From the NCBI RefSeq assembly GCF_001468395.1, contig NZ_LNSG01000007.1, forward strand, positions 178,257 through 242,256: 64,000 nucleotides of DNA, written 5' to 3'. The DNA comes from Sphingopyxis sp. H073 (GTDB lineage: Bacteria > Pseudomonadota > Alphaproteobacteria > Sphingomonadales > Sphingomonadaceae). The translations under genes and the position numbers were made by a program. Every line of letters begins with the position of its first letter. The stretch's first letter is position 1. Under the pieces are notes generated by a model. It was not told where the DNA came from, did not search any database, and saw only the letters and a program-made list of their open reading frames with translations. Below, in pieces: positions 32,809 through 44,060 of the stretch.

Positions 32809-35800
32809 TCAGCGGGCCGCGCGGCCCGCAGTCCCCCCATTTTGTGCTGTCGTCGAAGGCGTGCCGTGCAACAGCGCCTGTCCGCCGTCGCCGATGATCG
32901 CGAAGCCCGCCCAATAATAGGGATGCGACGTCTGCTTGTCGTCCATCAGCTTCATCTGCGTCGCCCACAGCGCATCGGCGACGCTTTCGCCCTGCGGCGC
33001 CGCGAACAGGCCGCCGATCAGCCGCTTGGTCGCGTCGAAATCGTCGGGCGCGGGCCAGTGGCTGGCGATCACCGAGCGCCCGCCCGCGCCGATGAAGCTG
33101 CGCACCAGCCCGTCGAGCGCATTGCCGCCGCCGCTCGCGACACCCGCCTCGCGCGTCGCGGCGACCGTCGCGGCGCCCGCGGTGTCGCATGCCGAGAGGA
33201 TGACCAGATCGGCGTTGATCTTGAGATCGAAGATTTCCTGGAAGGTCAGCAGGCCGTCCGAATCCTTGTCGCCGAACGAGGTGACGAGCGCGGGCCGCGC
33301 GGGGCACGACGGACGCGGCGCGGTGACGAGGCCGTGGGTCGCGAAATGGATGATGCGATAATCGCCGAGGTCGCTGCGGTTCTTGACCGCCGTGTCGGTG
33401 AAGGCGCCGCCCGTAAGCAAGGTCGCGGCGTCGCGGTCCATCGTTCGCGTCGCGGTCACGAGTTCGTCGGCCGAAATCGGACGGCTCCACTGGCTGACGT
33501 CCCAATGGCATGTGTCGTCGACACCGCCGCCGATCCCGCCGCGCGTGCCGGTCGAAGGCAGGATGCCGCCCCTGACGGGTAGGTTTTCGCCGAGCCCGAA
33601 ATATTCGCGCACCGCGCTCGACGGCGGCGCCTGTCGCGCGTTGCGGAAGGCGAGTGCCGACACGGCCGTGCTCGGCCGCGTTGTCCGGCCCAGCCACGCG
33701 ATGCGACGCATGTCGAAGGCATCGGCGTTGGGGTCGGCGACGCGCTGCTCATATTCGGCGAGCCCGGCATCGGAGGTGATGAGCAGATTGATCGGCAGGC
33801 GCAGCATCGCGCCATCGGGCTCGAAGATCAGATGCGCTGTCGAGGGCAGCCGGTCGGCGGCGGGGGCGAAGAGCTGCGTATAGAGCTTGCGCGCGGTCGC
33901 CGCGTCGAAGGGATAGGTGACGCGCTTGCCATTCTCCACGATCGAGATCGTCGAACGGATCGTGTCGACGGCCGTTTCGAGGCCCTGCGCGCTGATGTCG
34001 CTCTTCCACAGCTGCGCGCTGTCGGGACCGATCAGCATCGCATAGACCGCATCGCCGACGACCAGCATCTTCAGATAGGCCTCGTCGGGGCGCAGCACCT
34101 GCTGCAGTTCGGCGAGGTCGAGCTTGCCCGGCGCGACGACGCGATATTGCGGGAAGGCCGAGAGCTTGGTGATCGTTTCCGCCTGCTGGAACGAGAGATT
34201 GTCGAGCTGCGTCTTGATGTCGGCGCGCAGCGCGTTGATCTCGGGCGTCGCGGGCATTTGCCCGAGCCGTGCATCCTCGATCCGCGCGCGTTCGATATCC
34301 CGATTGAGCGTGGTCGCCTGCCGGAACAGCCGTGCGCCGTCGCTGCTGCCGCTCGACAGCTCGCGCGCGAGTACCGCTTGCGTGTCGGCGACGCCGGGGC
34401 GCACCTGAAGCTGGCTGGCGACGAAGAAGTCGCTGGCGGCCTTCGGATCGGTCGCGGCGCGCGCGGCGAGCAGCCGGTAATAGGGCGCCATCATGTTCGC
34501 CATACCAGTGGTCGAACGCTGCGATCCCGCGAGAGCGGTCACGACAGCCTGATAGATGCCGAGCGCCTTGTCGTCCTGACCGTGCCGCGTGAGGAAAGCG
34601 GCATAACGCGCCTGCGCCGAAGCCAGCGCGTTGGTTTCGGGATATTCGACCGCGAGCGCGTTGATCGATTCCTGGAAGCGCGCATCGGCGGTGGCGTTGT
34701 CGCCGAGCGCTTCCTCGGCAATCGCGAGTTCGCCGAGCATTTGCGAGCGCAGCCGGATGATCGAGGTCACACGGCCTTCGCGCACCGCGATCGCGTCGGT
34801 CAGACCCTTGAGCTGCGCGCTCTTCGCGGCCCCGGCATTCCCGCGCAGCCGTTCGACCGTCCCGAGCAGATGGGTCGCCTGCGCGTCGATGATCTGCGCG
34901 CGTTCGATAGGGGTCAGCCGCTCGCGGTCGCTTGCCTGGCGCACCGCGCGCGCATTCGCACCGCTGTTGATCCCCGCCGCGATCTCCGGCGTCAGCGTGA
35001 CCGCGCCGCCATCGACCTTCACCGCGTCGGTGAGCGGCGGGATCGGCGTCTGCAGGATGGCGGCCGCACCGTCATAGTCGCGCTGGTTCAGCGCATGGAT
35101 GGCGCGGAAATTGCGGCGCAGACGAAGCTGGACCGGATCGCTGGTCGGGACCATCTCGACCTCGCCGAACAAGCGGTCCGCCTCCGCGAATTCGCCGAGG
35201 TTCGAGCGCTGGAGGGCGCGATTCAGGGTGAATTCGGTCGGGTCGATGTCGGCCGCGGCCTGATCGTCGAGCGCGCGCCGCGACAGGGCCTCGAAGAATT
35301 CGGCCGCCTCGGCATAGTCGCCGCTGTGGTTGCGGCGATATCCCTCGGCCAGCGCCTTGTCGACGTCGATCGTCCCGGCGAGCGTGCGGGCGAAGCCGTC
35401 ATTGCCGCCGACCGAGGTGGTCGCAACCTTGATCTGGCCGGGGACGACGCGTTTCTCGCGGATCGACGCGAGCGCGATCCTGAGCGCGTCGTCATAGGCG
35501 GTGAAGCCCTCGACGGCATAAGCGGTGTCGCCGTCGGCCTCGACGCGCGTCGTCCAGCCGATGTCGCTGTCCTTCACGGTACAAGCGTCGCCGATGCAGC
35601 TGATCGTAGCCGAGCGGCCGGCATCGATCCGCGCGCGCGCCTCTTCGGGGCTCGCGCGCAGCATGCGGACATAGCCGATTGGCTGGCTGGCGTCGCGGCA
35701 GACGATCAGCCAGGCGCGGTCGAACATGCCCTTGATCACCGAATCGCGGACGGTGGCCTGCACCTCGCAGAGCGATCCGCCCTGGTCGCCGATCGAAAAA

Positions 35801-35904
35801 CTGTCGCGAAGCGTCGGGTCGCCGGCCTGTGCCAGCGCCGTGCCCGGCGCTGCCAGCGCCAGCGCCGTCACCAGCGACAGAAATTGCGGACGTCGAGCGG
35901 TCAT
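32809..35904 (-). CDS. Secreted TPR-CHAT (caspase-like) protein
   Basis: 1031 residues from the ATG at 35904 (GGGGGA upstream). A signal peptide (FLSLVTALALAAPGTALAQ) precedes a region containing a Cys pair (SCIGDAC), then a long helical TPR-like middle (about 190-620) and a C-terminal CHAT domain. The catalytic His is in IIHFATHG (about 850) and the Cys in LVILSACDTAGA (about 905), so the peptidase looks intact. CHAT domains are caspase relatives that cleave or regulate partners. Here the partner candidates are the CHASE2 cyclase and the TpsBA pair in the same run of genes. The substrate is unknown. Confidence 0.88.
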   Translation of the reverse strand: MTARRPQFLSLVTALALAAPGTALAQAGDPTLRDSFSIGDQGGSLCEVQATVRDSVIKGMFDRAWLIVCRDASQPIGYVRMLRASPEEARARIDAGRSATISCIGDACTVKDSDIGWTTRVEADGDTAYAVEGFTAYDDALRIALASIREKRVVPGQIKVATTSVGGNDGFARTLAGTIDVDKALAEGYRRNHSGDYAEAAEFFEALSRRALDDQAAADIDPTEFTLNRALQRSNLGEFAEADRLFGEVEMVPTSDPVQLRLRRNFRAIHALNQRDYDGAAAILQTPIPPLTDAVKVDGGAVTLTPEIAAGINSGANARAVRQASDRERLTPIERAQIIDAQATHLLGTVERLRGNAGAAKSAQLKGLTDAIAVREGRVTSIIRLRSQMLGELAIAEEALGDNATADARFQESINALAVEYPETNALASAQARYAAFLTRHGQDDKALGIYQAVVTALAGSQRSTTGMANMMAPYYRLLAARAATDPKAASDFFVASQLQVRPGVADTQAVLARELSSGSSDGARLFRQATTLNRDIERARIEDARLGQMPATPEINALRADIKTQLDNLSFQQAETITKLSAFPQYRVVAPGKLDLAELQQVLRPDEAYLKMLVVGDAVYAMLIGPDSAQLWKSDISAQGLETAVDTIRSTISIVENGKRVTYPFDAATARKLYTQLFAPAADRLPSTAHLIFEPDGAMLRLPINLLITSDAGLAEYEQRVADPNADAFDMRRIAWLGRTTRPSTAVSALAFRNARQAPPSSAVREYFGLGENLPVRGGILPSTGTRGGIGGGVDDTCHWDVSQWSRPISADELVTATRTMDRDAATLLTGGAFTDTAVKNRSDLGDYRIIHFATHGLVTAPRPSCPARPALVTSFGDKDSDGLLTFQEIFDLKINADLVILSACDTAGAATVAATREAGVASGGGNALDGLVRSFIGAGGRSVIASHWPAPDDFDATKRLIGGLFAAPQGESVADALWATQMKLMDDKQTSHPYYWAGFAIIGDGGQALLHGTPSTTAQNGGTAGRAAR

Positions 35905-36116
35905 CACCAAATCCCCCAAACCCAAGCCTGAAGGCGCCGTGACCGCGATATCGGCGGCAAGGCGCAGTCTTTAATGCTGCGGTACGACCCATCCCGTCGG
36001 CGCGGACCCTAAACCCATCATCTGAAAAAGGGAAGTGATCTGCGGCACTGCGCCTTGCGCGCCTTGGCACAGCGACCTATCTGGATGGTGAAACGCAATT
36101 TCCGGCGAGGACAAAG

Positions 36117-36443
36117 ATGAGCGCATTCGACGATCGTGAACGGGCATTCGAGGCGAAGTTCGCCCGCGACCAGGACGCGCTGTTCCGCATCACCGCGCGC
36201 CGTAACCGCCTCGTCGGCGAATGGGCGGCCGAACGCATGGGCCTGACCCCCGAGGAAACCGATGCCTATGCCAAGGCGGTCGTGCAGGCCGATTTCGAGG
36301 AAGCGGGCGATGAGGACGTCATCCGCAAGCTCGCGGGCGACCTGACCGGGGCGGGCGTCGAGATCAGCGATGCGGAAATCCGCTCGGTGCTCAACGACAA
36401 GACCGCCGAGGCGCGCCGCCAGTTCATGGACAGCCAGAACTGA
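36117..36443 (+). CDS. F1-ATPase inhibitor zeta subunit (DUF1476)
   Basis: 108 residues. It matches the alphaproteobacterial zeta subunit first described in Paracoccus: FDDRERAFEAKFARDQ at the inhibitory N-terminus, RRNRLVGEWAAERMGL, and the conserved FEEAGDEDVIRKLAGDL. Zeta blocks ATP hydrolysis by F1-ATPase, much like mitochondrial IF1. It is the first of three genes read together with bolA and grxD, although the ATP synthase operon itself is not in the window. Confidence 0.9.
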   Translation: MSAFDDRERAFEAKFARDQDALFRITARRNRLVGEWAAERMGLTPEETDAYAKAVVQADFEEAGDEDVIRKLAGDLTGAGVEISDAEIRSVLNDKTAEARRQFMDSQN

Positions 36444-36453
36444 GGCGGTCGTC

Positions 36454-36687
36454 ATGGGCATGCGCGAGGATGATCTGAAGGCGATGATCGAGGCGGCGTT
36501 TCCCGATGCCATGGTCTCGATCACCGATCTGGCGGGCGACAACGACCATTATGCGGCGCATGTCGTCAGCGAATCCTTTCGGGGGATGACGCGCGTTGCG
36601 CAGCACAAGGCGGTCTATGCCGCGCTCGGCGGGCGCATGGGCGGCGAACTTCATGCCTTGCAATTGACCACCGGCGTTCCTTCATAG
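36454..36687 (+). CDS. bolA: BolA family protein
   Basis: 77 residues. It is a small BolA-type fold with conserved HYAAHVVSESFRGMTRVAQHKAVYAAL, including the His residues that help hold a shared [2Fe-2S] cluster with a monothiol glutaredoxin. That partner is encoded next (grxD), a very common pairing. The ATG at 36454 has GAGG nine bases upstream; a second ATG two codons later (36460) is an alternative. Confidence 0.92.
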   Translation: MGMREDDLKAMIEAAFPDAMVSITDLAGDNDHYAAHVVSESFRGMTRVAQHKAVYAALGGRMGGELHALQLTTGVPS

Positions 36688-36735
36688 GGCCGAGACGCAA
36701 TTTTTTCGGCGCGACGCGCCACCGGAGATATTCAA

Positions 36736-37068
36736 ATGAGCGATCCTGCCATCCACGACCGTATTTCGAAGCTGGTCGCCGATCATCCCGTGCTGCTGTT
36801 CATGAAGGGGACGCCGCTGTTCCCGCAGTGCGGCTTTTCCTCGCGCGCGATTGCGATGCTCGACCGCCTCGGTATCGAATATGACACGGTCGACGTGCTG
36901 CAGGACATGGAAATCCGTCAGGGAATCAAGGAATTCTCCGACTGGCCGACGATCCCCCAGCTCTATGTGAAGGGCGAATTCGTCGGCGGCTCCGACATCA
37001 TGATGGAAATGTGGGAAGCCGGCGAGCTTCACCAACTGATGGACGGTGTTCCGACGCGGGCGGAATAG
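36736..37068 (+). CDS. grxD: Monothiol glutaredoxin (Grx4/GrxD)
   Basis: 110 residues. The active site is CGFS (FPQCGFSSRAI) with the Grx4 surroundings FMKGTP upstream and WPTIPQLYVKGEFVGGSDI downstream. Grx4 proteins carry [2Fe-2S] clusters, alone or with BolA, and pass them to client proteins. A hairpin followed by T-rich sequence lies just after the stop, ending the zeta-bolA-grxD unit. Confidence 0.96.
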   Translation: MSDPAIHDRISKLVADHPVLLFMKGTPLFPQCGFSSRAIAMLDRLGIEYDTVDVLQDMEIRQGIKEFSDWPTIPQLYVKGEFVGGSDIMMEMWEAGELHQLMDGVPTRAE

Positions 37069-37093
37069 GTCCGGTTGACATGCGATGTTGTCA

Positions 37094-37123
37094 GGGGCGG
37101 CCTTGGGCCGTCCTTTTCTTTTT
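37094..37123 (+). terminator. Rho-independent terminator after grxD
   Basis: GGGCGGCC (37095-37102), loop TTG, GGCCGTCC (37106-37113), then TTTTCTTTTT. Placed about 25 bp past the grxD stop. Confidence 0.7.
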
Positions 37124-37166
37124 GGCCGTGTCTGTTTTGGGGTGGGGAGCGGATGGATCAACAACG

Positions 37167-37253
37167 TCGCCCCCGCGCAGGCGGGGGCCGCTAGCCGCCT
37201 ATTTCTGCGCGGCCGCGTAAACCAACAGCGGCCCCCGCCTGCGCGGGGGCGAC
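37167..37253. repeat. Inverted pair of GCCCCCGC-type palindromes
   Basis: CGCCCCCGCGCAGGCGGGGG and its inverted partner (CCCCCGCCTGCGCGGGGGCG) are separated by about 45 bp. The layout resembles the other head-to-head palindromes at 37286-37362, 41625-41689 and 61279-61364. The stretch 37069-37372 holds no gene: only the grxD terminator and these two repeat pairs. Confidence 0.75.
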
Positions 37254-37285
37254 GGCTTATTTCGTTCGGTTGCAGTCATAATGTG

Positions 37286-37362
37286 CACCCCGGCGAAAGC
37301 CGGGGCCTAGGGAGTAAGCGCAGCGCTCGTTGGCTGGATCCCGGCTTTCGCCGGGAATCACC
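37286..37362. repeat. Inverted pair of CGGCGAAAGCCGG palindromes
   Basis: ACCCCGGCGAAAGCCGGGG and ATCCCGGCTTTCGCCGGGA stand head to head 11 bp before the bioA stop. It may also serve as a stem-loop at the 3' end of the bio operon. Confidence 0.75.
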
Positions 37363-37372
37363 AAGGCCGCAA

Positions 37373-38650
37373 CTACCCGAAACCGGCCGCTTCCTGTATG
37401 CCTTGGACCGCATCGAGCGACGCTGTGATCGCGGTCCAGACCGTCGCCAGCTCGTCCGGCGTGATGCAATAGGGCGGCATCACATACACGCTGTTCCCGA
37501 GCGGGCGGAGGAGGACGCCGTGATCGCGATAGAGGGCGATCAGGCGCGGCGCGAGGGCCGACAGATAGCCTCCGTCGGATACGACGATGTCAAGCGCGGC
37601 GATGGTGCCGAGGCGGCGCGGATTCGCGACGCGCGGGTCGTGGCTGAGCAGCGAGAGATGGGCCGCCTGCGCTTCGGCCAGCTTGTCGATACGCTGTTGC
37701 ACGGGCTCGTCGCGCCAGATCGCGAGGTTCGCGTTCGCAGCGGCGCAGGCGATCGGGTTCGCGGTGTAGCTCGACGAATGGTAGAAGGTTTTCGCGCGGT
37801 CGGTCGAATAATGGGCCTGGAAGATCGGCTCGATGCAAAGCGTCACCGCGAGCGGCAGGCTGCCGCCGGTCAGGCCTTTGGACAGGCAAACAATATCGGG
37901 GATCACCCCCGCAGAATCGCAGGCGAAGCGCGTCCCGGTGCGGCCCCAGCCGGTCATGACCTCGTCGGCGATGAACAGGACACCGTGGCGCGCGCAGATG
38001 GTACGCATTTCTGCGAGCACCCATGCGGGGTAGATGAGCATGCCGCCGGCGCCGAGGATGAGCGGTTCGACGATGAAGGCGGCTGGTTTGGCTGCGCACG
38101 CGGCTTCGAGCGCGTCGAGCGTGACTTGCTCCATCCCTTCGTGCGGGAAGGGGATGGTGCCGACGTCGAAAAGCAAAGGCTGCCAGGCGCGGTTGTAGAC
38201 GCCGCGCTCGCCAACCGACATCGTGCCGATCGTGTCGCCATGATAGCTATGCTCGAGGACGAGGATGCGGCTGCGCGGCTCGCCGATGTTGTACCAGTAG
38301 CCGAGCGCCATTTTCAGCGCGACCTCGACGCTGGTCGAGCCCGAGTCCGAGAAGAAGACGCGGGTGAGCGGGTCGGGGGTGATCCGGATCAGCTCGGCGG
38401 CGAGCGTTTCGGCGGGCTCGTGCGTCCAGCCGGCGAAGATGAGCTGGTCGAGCTTTTCGGACTGGTCGCGGACCGCGGCCATGATGCGCGGGTGCGCGTG
38501 GCCATGGGTGGTGACCCACCAAGACGAGATGGCGTCGATCCAGCTGTTGCCCTGCGCGTCATACAGGCGCGCGCCCTCGCCGCGGGCGATCAGCGGGATC
38601 GGATCGCCGAGGCCGTGCTGGGTGAAGGGGTGCCAGATGGGAGAGGTCAT
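37373..38650 (-). CDS. bioA: Adenosylmethionine-8-amino-7-oxononanoate aminotransferase
   Basis: 425 residues from the ATG at 38650 (GAGAGG-type context, ATGA overlap with bioD). BioA uses SAM as amino donor to turn KAPA into DAPA in biotin synthesis. It shows the family start WHPFTQH, the PLP region [44 protein letters not shown] (PLP-ring Asp) and the Schiff-base Lys in CLSKGLTGG. The upstream open frame is antisense noise across bioD. Confidence 0.95.
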   Translation of the reverse strand: MTSPIWHPFTQHGLGDPIPLIARGEGARLYDAQGNSWIDAISSWWVTTHGHAHPRIMAAVRDQSEKLDQLIFAGWTHEPAETLAAELIRITPDPLTRVFFSDSGSTSVEVALKMALGYWYNIGEPRSRILVLEHSYHGDTIGTMSVGERGVYNRAWQPLLFDVGTIPFPHEGMEQVTLDALEAACAAKPAAFIVEPLILGAGGMLIYPAWVLAEMRTICARHGVLFIADEVMTGWGRTGTRFACDSAGVIPDIVCLSKGLTGGSLPLAVTLCIEPIFQAHYSTDRAKTFYHSSSYTANPIACAAANANLAIWRDEPVQQRIDKLAEAQAAHLSLLSHDPRVANPRRLGTIAALDIVVSDGGYLSALAPRLIALYRDHGVLLRPLGNSVYVMPPYCITPDELATVWTAITASLDAVQGIQEAAGFG

Positions 38651-39255
38651 GCGAAATCGGCGCGGTCGAAATGGGCGGTGAAGGCTTGGGCCAAGGTCTC
38701 GGGCGTGAGGGGATCGAGGAACGGCAGGCGGCCGAGGCGCCGGATGCCGCCGATATCGGGGATGATCGCTTCGCTGTCGTCCATCGCGTCGCCGAGGAAG
38801 ACGAGACCGTGGATCGGGACGCCGCGGCTTTTCAGCGCCTCGATCGTCAGTAGGCTGTGGTTGATCGTGCCGAGGCTGGTGCGCGCGCAGACGATCACCG
38901 GGATCTGCCAGCGCGCGAAGAGGTCGGCGTAGAGCAGGCTGCGCGTGACGGGGACGAGCGCGCCGCCCGCGCCTTCGACGATCACCGCGCCTTCGGCCGG
39001 CGTCAGCGCCTTGGCGTCGATGGTGACACCGTCGATCTCGGCCGCGAGATGCGGCGAGGCGGGGGTGACGAGGCGGTAGGCTTCGGGGAGGACCGCTACG
39101 CCCGCGAGGCGCGCGACGGCCTCGCTGTCGGTCTCGTCCTCGAGGCCCGACTGGATCGGCTTCCAATAGGGCGTGCGCATCGCGCCCGCGAGCGCGGCCG
39201 AAAAAACGGTCTTGCCGATGCCGGTGTCGGTGCCGGTGATGATGAAGCGGGTCAT
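38647..39255 (-). CDS. bioD: Dethiobiotin synthetase
   Basis: 202 residues from the ATG at 39255. BioD closes the ureido ring of dethiobiotin from DAPA, CO2 and ATP. The P-loop [15 protein letters not shown] starts at residue 8; KPIQSGL and [11 protein letters not shown] complete the substrate and nucleotide sites. It overlaps bioF upstream and bioA downstream by four bases each, giving a tight bioF-bioD-bioA unit. Confidence 0.95.
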   Translation of the reverse strand: MTRFIITGTDTGIGKTVFSAALAGAMRTPYWKPIQSGLEDETDSEAVARLAGVAVLPEAYRLVTPASPHLAAEIDGVTIDAKALTPAEGAVIVEGAGGALVPVTRSLLYADLFARWQIPVIVCARTSLGTINHSLLTIEALKSRGVPIHGLVFLGDAMDDSEAIIPDIGGIRRLGRLPFLDPLTPETLAQAFTAHFDRADFA

Positions 39256-40385
39256 GCCGCGGCCATAGCGGCCGACAGGCTCTCCGTCATCGCATCGATT
39301 TCGCGTTCGCCGACGTTCAGTGTGATGGCGATGCGCAGCCGCGCGGTGCCGTGCGGGACGGTCGGCGGGCGGATGCCGCGAATGTCGAAGCCATCGGCCT
39401 GGAGCGCGGCGGCGATGCGCATCGTGCGGGCGTTGTCGCCGATCACGACGGGAATGATCTGGCTTCCGCTCGCGGGAAGCCCGAGGGCGGCGAGCCGCGT
39501 TTCGGCGCGGCGGATGAGGCCATGCAAGCGGCCCTGTCGCTCGGGCTCGTTCGCGACGATCTCGAGCGCCTGGCGCACCAGCCATGCCATCAGCGGCGAG
39601 GGAGCGGTCGAGAAGATGAAAGGGCGGGCGCGGTTGACGATGAAGTCGCGGACGATCGCCGGCGCGCAGACCAGTGCGCCTTCGCAGCCCAGCGCCTTGC
39701 CGCAGGTGTGCAGCGTGATGAGGTTGTCGCGGCCCGCAAGGTCGTGCGCGAGGCCCTGTCCGGCGGGACCATAGACGCCGGTCGCATGGGCTTCGTCGAC
39801 GACCAGAACACCGTCGTGGCGATCGGCGACCGCAGCGAGATCGGCGAGCGGCGCGCGGTCGCCATCCATCGAATAGAGACTCTCGGCCGCGATCCACGGC
39901 GTACCGCCGCCGCCGCCCGCGCGCCAGCGCCTGATGATGTCGTCGAACGCCTGCGCATCATTGTGCCGTGCCTCGACATGCCCGGCGCGGCCGAGCTTCA
40001 TCCCGTCGTGCGCGCTCGCGTGGATGAGTTCGTCGTGGACCACGAGGTCGCCGCGCTGCGGCAGCGTCGAAAAGATCGCGGCGTTGGCGGCAAAGCCGGT
40101 CGGGAAATAGAGCGCGGCCTCGCTGCCATAGTGGCGCGCGGCGTGCGCCTCGAGCGCCTCATGCTCGTCATGATTGCCGCGGAGCAGGCGCGACCCGCCC
40201 GAGCCTGCGGGGAGGCCGCGTTGCAGACCCTGCGCGACCGCTTCGTTGAGGGCGTAGGAACCGGCGAGGCCGAGATAGTCGTTCGAGGCGAAGTCGATGC
40301 CTGTGCGCGGGCTGAGCGTGCGGCGGCGGTCGTCGTCGGCGAGCGCTTCGAGGTCGGCGCGGTGGGCGGTGAAGATGTTCGCCAT
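39252..40385 (-). CDS. bioF: 8-amino-7-oxononanoate synthase
   Basis: 377 residues from the ATG at 40385, immediately after GAGAGG. BioF condenses pimeloyl thioester with alanine to KAPA, using PLP. Visible landmarks are [41 protein letters not shown] and [12 protein letters not shown] (Lys Schiff base). It is first gene of bioFDA; bioB and bioC are not in the window. The promoter region is occupied by palindromic element D, which separates it from ilvC. Confidence 0.94.
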   Translation of the reverse strand: MANIFTAHRADLEALADDDRRRTLSPRTGIDFASNDYLGLAGSYALNEAVAQGLQRGLPAGSGGSRLLRGNHDEHEALEAHAARHYGSEAALYFPTGFAANAAIFSTLPQRGDLVVHDELIHASAHDGMKLGRAGHVEARHNDAQAFDDIIRRWRAGGGGGTPWIAAESLYSMDGDRAPLADLAAVADRHDGVLVVDEAHATGVYGPAGQGLAHDLAGRDNLITLHTCGKALGCEGALVCAPAIVRDFIVNRARPFIFSTAPSPLMAWLVRQALEIVANEPERQGRLHGLIRRAETRLAALGLPASGSQIIPVVIGDNARTMRIAAALQADGFDIRGIRPPTVPHGTARLRIAITLNVGEREIDAMTESLSAAMAAA

Positions 40386-40428
40386 TTTGCCTCTCATGTC
40401 CGAGACGGTGGTCGTCAGCGGCCGTTTC

Positions 40429-40568
40429 GATCCTCCCCGTGGCGGAGCCATGGGGAGGTGGCAGCCCGCAGGGCTGACGGAGGGGCTCGTAGCGTAACCT
40501 TTGCTGGCCCCTCCACCACGTCCTTCGGACGCGGTCCCCCTCCCCATGGCTGCGCCACGGGGAGGATC
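40429..40568. mobile_element. Short palindromic element, gene-less copy (element D)
   Basis: 140 bp filling the ilvC-bioF gap. Ends are GATCCTCCCCGTGGCGGAGC and its inverted partner with one mismatch over 30 bp. Inner arms TGACGGAGGGG and CCCCTCCACCACGTCC are separated by about 22 bp, as in element A. It lacks the DUF559 gene found in element B. Confidence 0.85.
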
Positions 40569-40572
40569 CCGA

Positions 40573-42215
<1,643 letters not shown>

Positions 42216-42219
42216 GGGC

Positions 42220-43974
42220 TTAGACCAGTGCCTTGGCTTCGTCGTCCATCGTTCCGACGATGTCGTTCGGCTGGAGGATCATGTCGGTGTGCGCGGCGCC
42301 CGAGGGGATCATCGGGAAGCAGTTCGCGAGCTGTGCGACGCGGCAGTCGACGATCACCGGACCCGGGGTCTCGATCATCGTCTTGATGCCGTCTTCGAGC
42401 TGCCCGAGATTGTCGATGCGGATGCCTGTCCAGCCATAGGCGTCGGCGAGCTTAACGAAATCGGGCAGGCTGTCCGAATAGCTGTTCGAATAGCGGCTTT
42501 CATAGGTCAGTTCCTGCCACTGGCGGACCATCCCCATCCACTCGTTGTTGAGAATGAAGATCTTCACCGGCAGGCGGTACTGGCTGACCGTGCCCATTTC
42601 CTGGATGTTCATCTGCAGGCTGGCTTCGCCGGCGATGCAGATGACGAGGCGGTTCGGGTGCGCGATCTGCGCGCCGACCGCGGCGGGGAAGCCATAGCCC
42701 ATCGTGCCGAGACCGCCGCTGGTGAGCCAGCGGTTGGGGGCCGCGAAGCCGAAATGCTGCGCCGCCCACATCTGGTGCTGGCCGACTTCGGTCGTGATGA
42801 TCGGGTCGCGGCCGCGCGTCGCGTCGAACAGCGCCTTCACCGCGCGCTGCGGCATGATCTCGGCGCCGGCGTCCTTCTTTTCGGGAAAGTCGAGGCAGCG
42901 CGTCGCGCGCCAGCCGTCGATGCGGCGCCACCATTCGCCATAGTCGCGCGCCGACAGGCCCCTGTCGGTCCAGCCGGCGACCAGCGCGTCGAGCGCGCGG
43001 CCGGCGTCGCCGACGATCGCGAGATCGACGGGGACGATCTTGTTGATCGAGCTGCGGTCGATGTCGATGTGGATCTTCTTCGCTTCGGGCGCGAAGGCGT
43101 CGAGGCGGCCCGTGACGCGGTCGTCGAAGCGCGCGCCGACCGCGATGATCAGGTCGGCGCGGTTCATCGCCATGTTCGATTCATAGGTGCCGTGCATGCC
43201 GAGCATCCCGAGCCACTTCGGATCGTCGGCGGGAAAGGCGCCAAGCCCCATCAGGGTCGAAGTGATCGGCGCGCCGGTCAGCGACACGAGTTGGCGCAGC
43301 GCCGCGCTGGCGTCGGGGCCGGCATTGATCACGCCGCCGCCGGTGTAAAAGACCGGGCGCTCGGCCGCGGCGATCAGGTCGATCGCGGCCGCGATCGCAT
43401 CGGCGTCGGGCTCGATCTGCGGGCGATAGCTGTTGTGCTGGATGATCTCGGGCACCGTATAGGTGCCGGTCGCGACCTGCACATTCTTCGGAATGTCGAT
43501 CACCACCGGCCCGGGGCGGCCGTGGGTGGCGATATGAAAGGCCTCGTGCATGATCGGCCCCAGACGGTCGGGGTCCATCACGAGATAATTGTGCTTGGTG
43601 CAGTGGCGCGTGATTCCGACCGTGTCGCATTCCTGAAAGGCATCGGTGCCGATCAGCGTCGTCGGGACCTGGCCCGTGAGCACGATCATCGGAATCGAAT
43701 CCATCAGCGCGTCGGTGATGCCGGTGACGGCATTGGTCGCGCCGGGGCCCGAGGTGACGAGCACGACGCCGGGCTTGCCGGTCGAACGCGCATAGCCTTC
43801 CGCAGCGTGGGTCGCCGCCTGCTCGTGGCGGACGAGGATGTGCTTGATCGTCGGGTGTTTGTAGAGCGCGTCATAGATGGGAAGGACCGCGCCGCCCGGA
43901 TAGCCGAACACCGTATCGACCCCAAGGTCGACCAGCGCCTGAACCACCATGTCGGCACCACTCATTTCCGTCAC
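42220..43974 (-). CDS. ilvB: Acetolactate synthase large (catalytic) subunit
   Basis: 584 residues from a GTG at 43974 with AAGGAG seven bases upstream (an ATG three codons in is the alternative). It is ThDP-dependent and makes acetolactate or acetohydroxybutyrate. The catalytic Glu lies in VRHEQAATHAAEGYAR. SGPGATNAVTGI, the FAD-binding middle and the ThDP motif (about GEASLQMNIQEMGTV...NNEWMG; the first residue of the usual GDG signature is not canonical, reading IAGEAS) are seen. The 86-bp leader shows no clear attenuator. Confidence 0.94.
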   Translation of the reverse strand: MTEMSGADMVVQALVDLGVDTVFGYPGGAVLPIYDALYKHPTIKHILVRHEQAATHAAEGYARSTGKPGVVLVTSGPGATNAVTGITDALMDSIPMIVLTGQVPTTLIGTDAFQECDTVGITRHCTKHNYLVMDPDRLGPIMHEAFHIATHGRPGPVVIDIPKNVQVATGTYTVPEIIQHNSYRPQIEPDADAIAAAIDLIAAAERPVFYTGGGVINAGPDASAALRQLVSLTGAPITSTLMGLGAFPADDPKWLGMLGMHGTYESNMAMNRADLIIAVGARFDDRVTGRLDAFAPEAKKIHIDIDRSSINKIVPVDLAIVGDAGRALDALVAGWTDRGLSARDYGEWWRRIDGWRATRCLDFPEKKDAGAEIMPQRAVKALFDATRGRDPIITTEVGQHQMWAAQHFGFAAPNRWLTSGGLGTMGYGFPAAVGAQIAHPNRLVICIAGEASLQMNIQEMGTVSQYRLPVKIFILNNEWMGMVRQWQELTYESRYSNSYSDSLPDFVKLADAYGWTGIRIDNLGQLEDGIKTMIETPGPVIVDCRVAQLANCFPMIPSGAAHTDMILQPNDIVGTMDDEAKALV

Positions 43975-44060
43975 GACGAAACTCCTTTCTCAATACCCGC
44001 AAACCCTGGAATCCGCACGTTGTGCGTTGCAGCAGGTCGGCGGGCAATAGGTGTATGATT

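Noticed and set aside
37286..37362. CRISPR-like array from the repeated palindromes near 37200
   Set aside because: Only inverted pairs are present, with no regularly spaced direct repeats or unique spacers of even length, and no cas genes.
43975..44060. Transcription attenuator or leader peptide before ilvB
   Set aside because: The 86-bp gap shows no leader frame rich in Val/Ile/Leu codons and no terminator hairpin.
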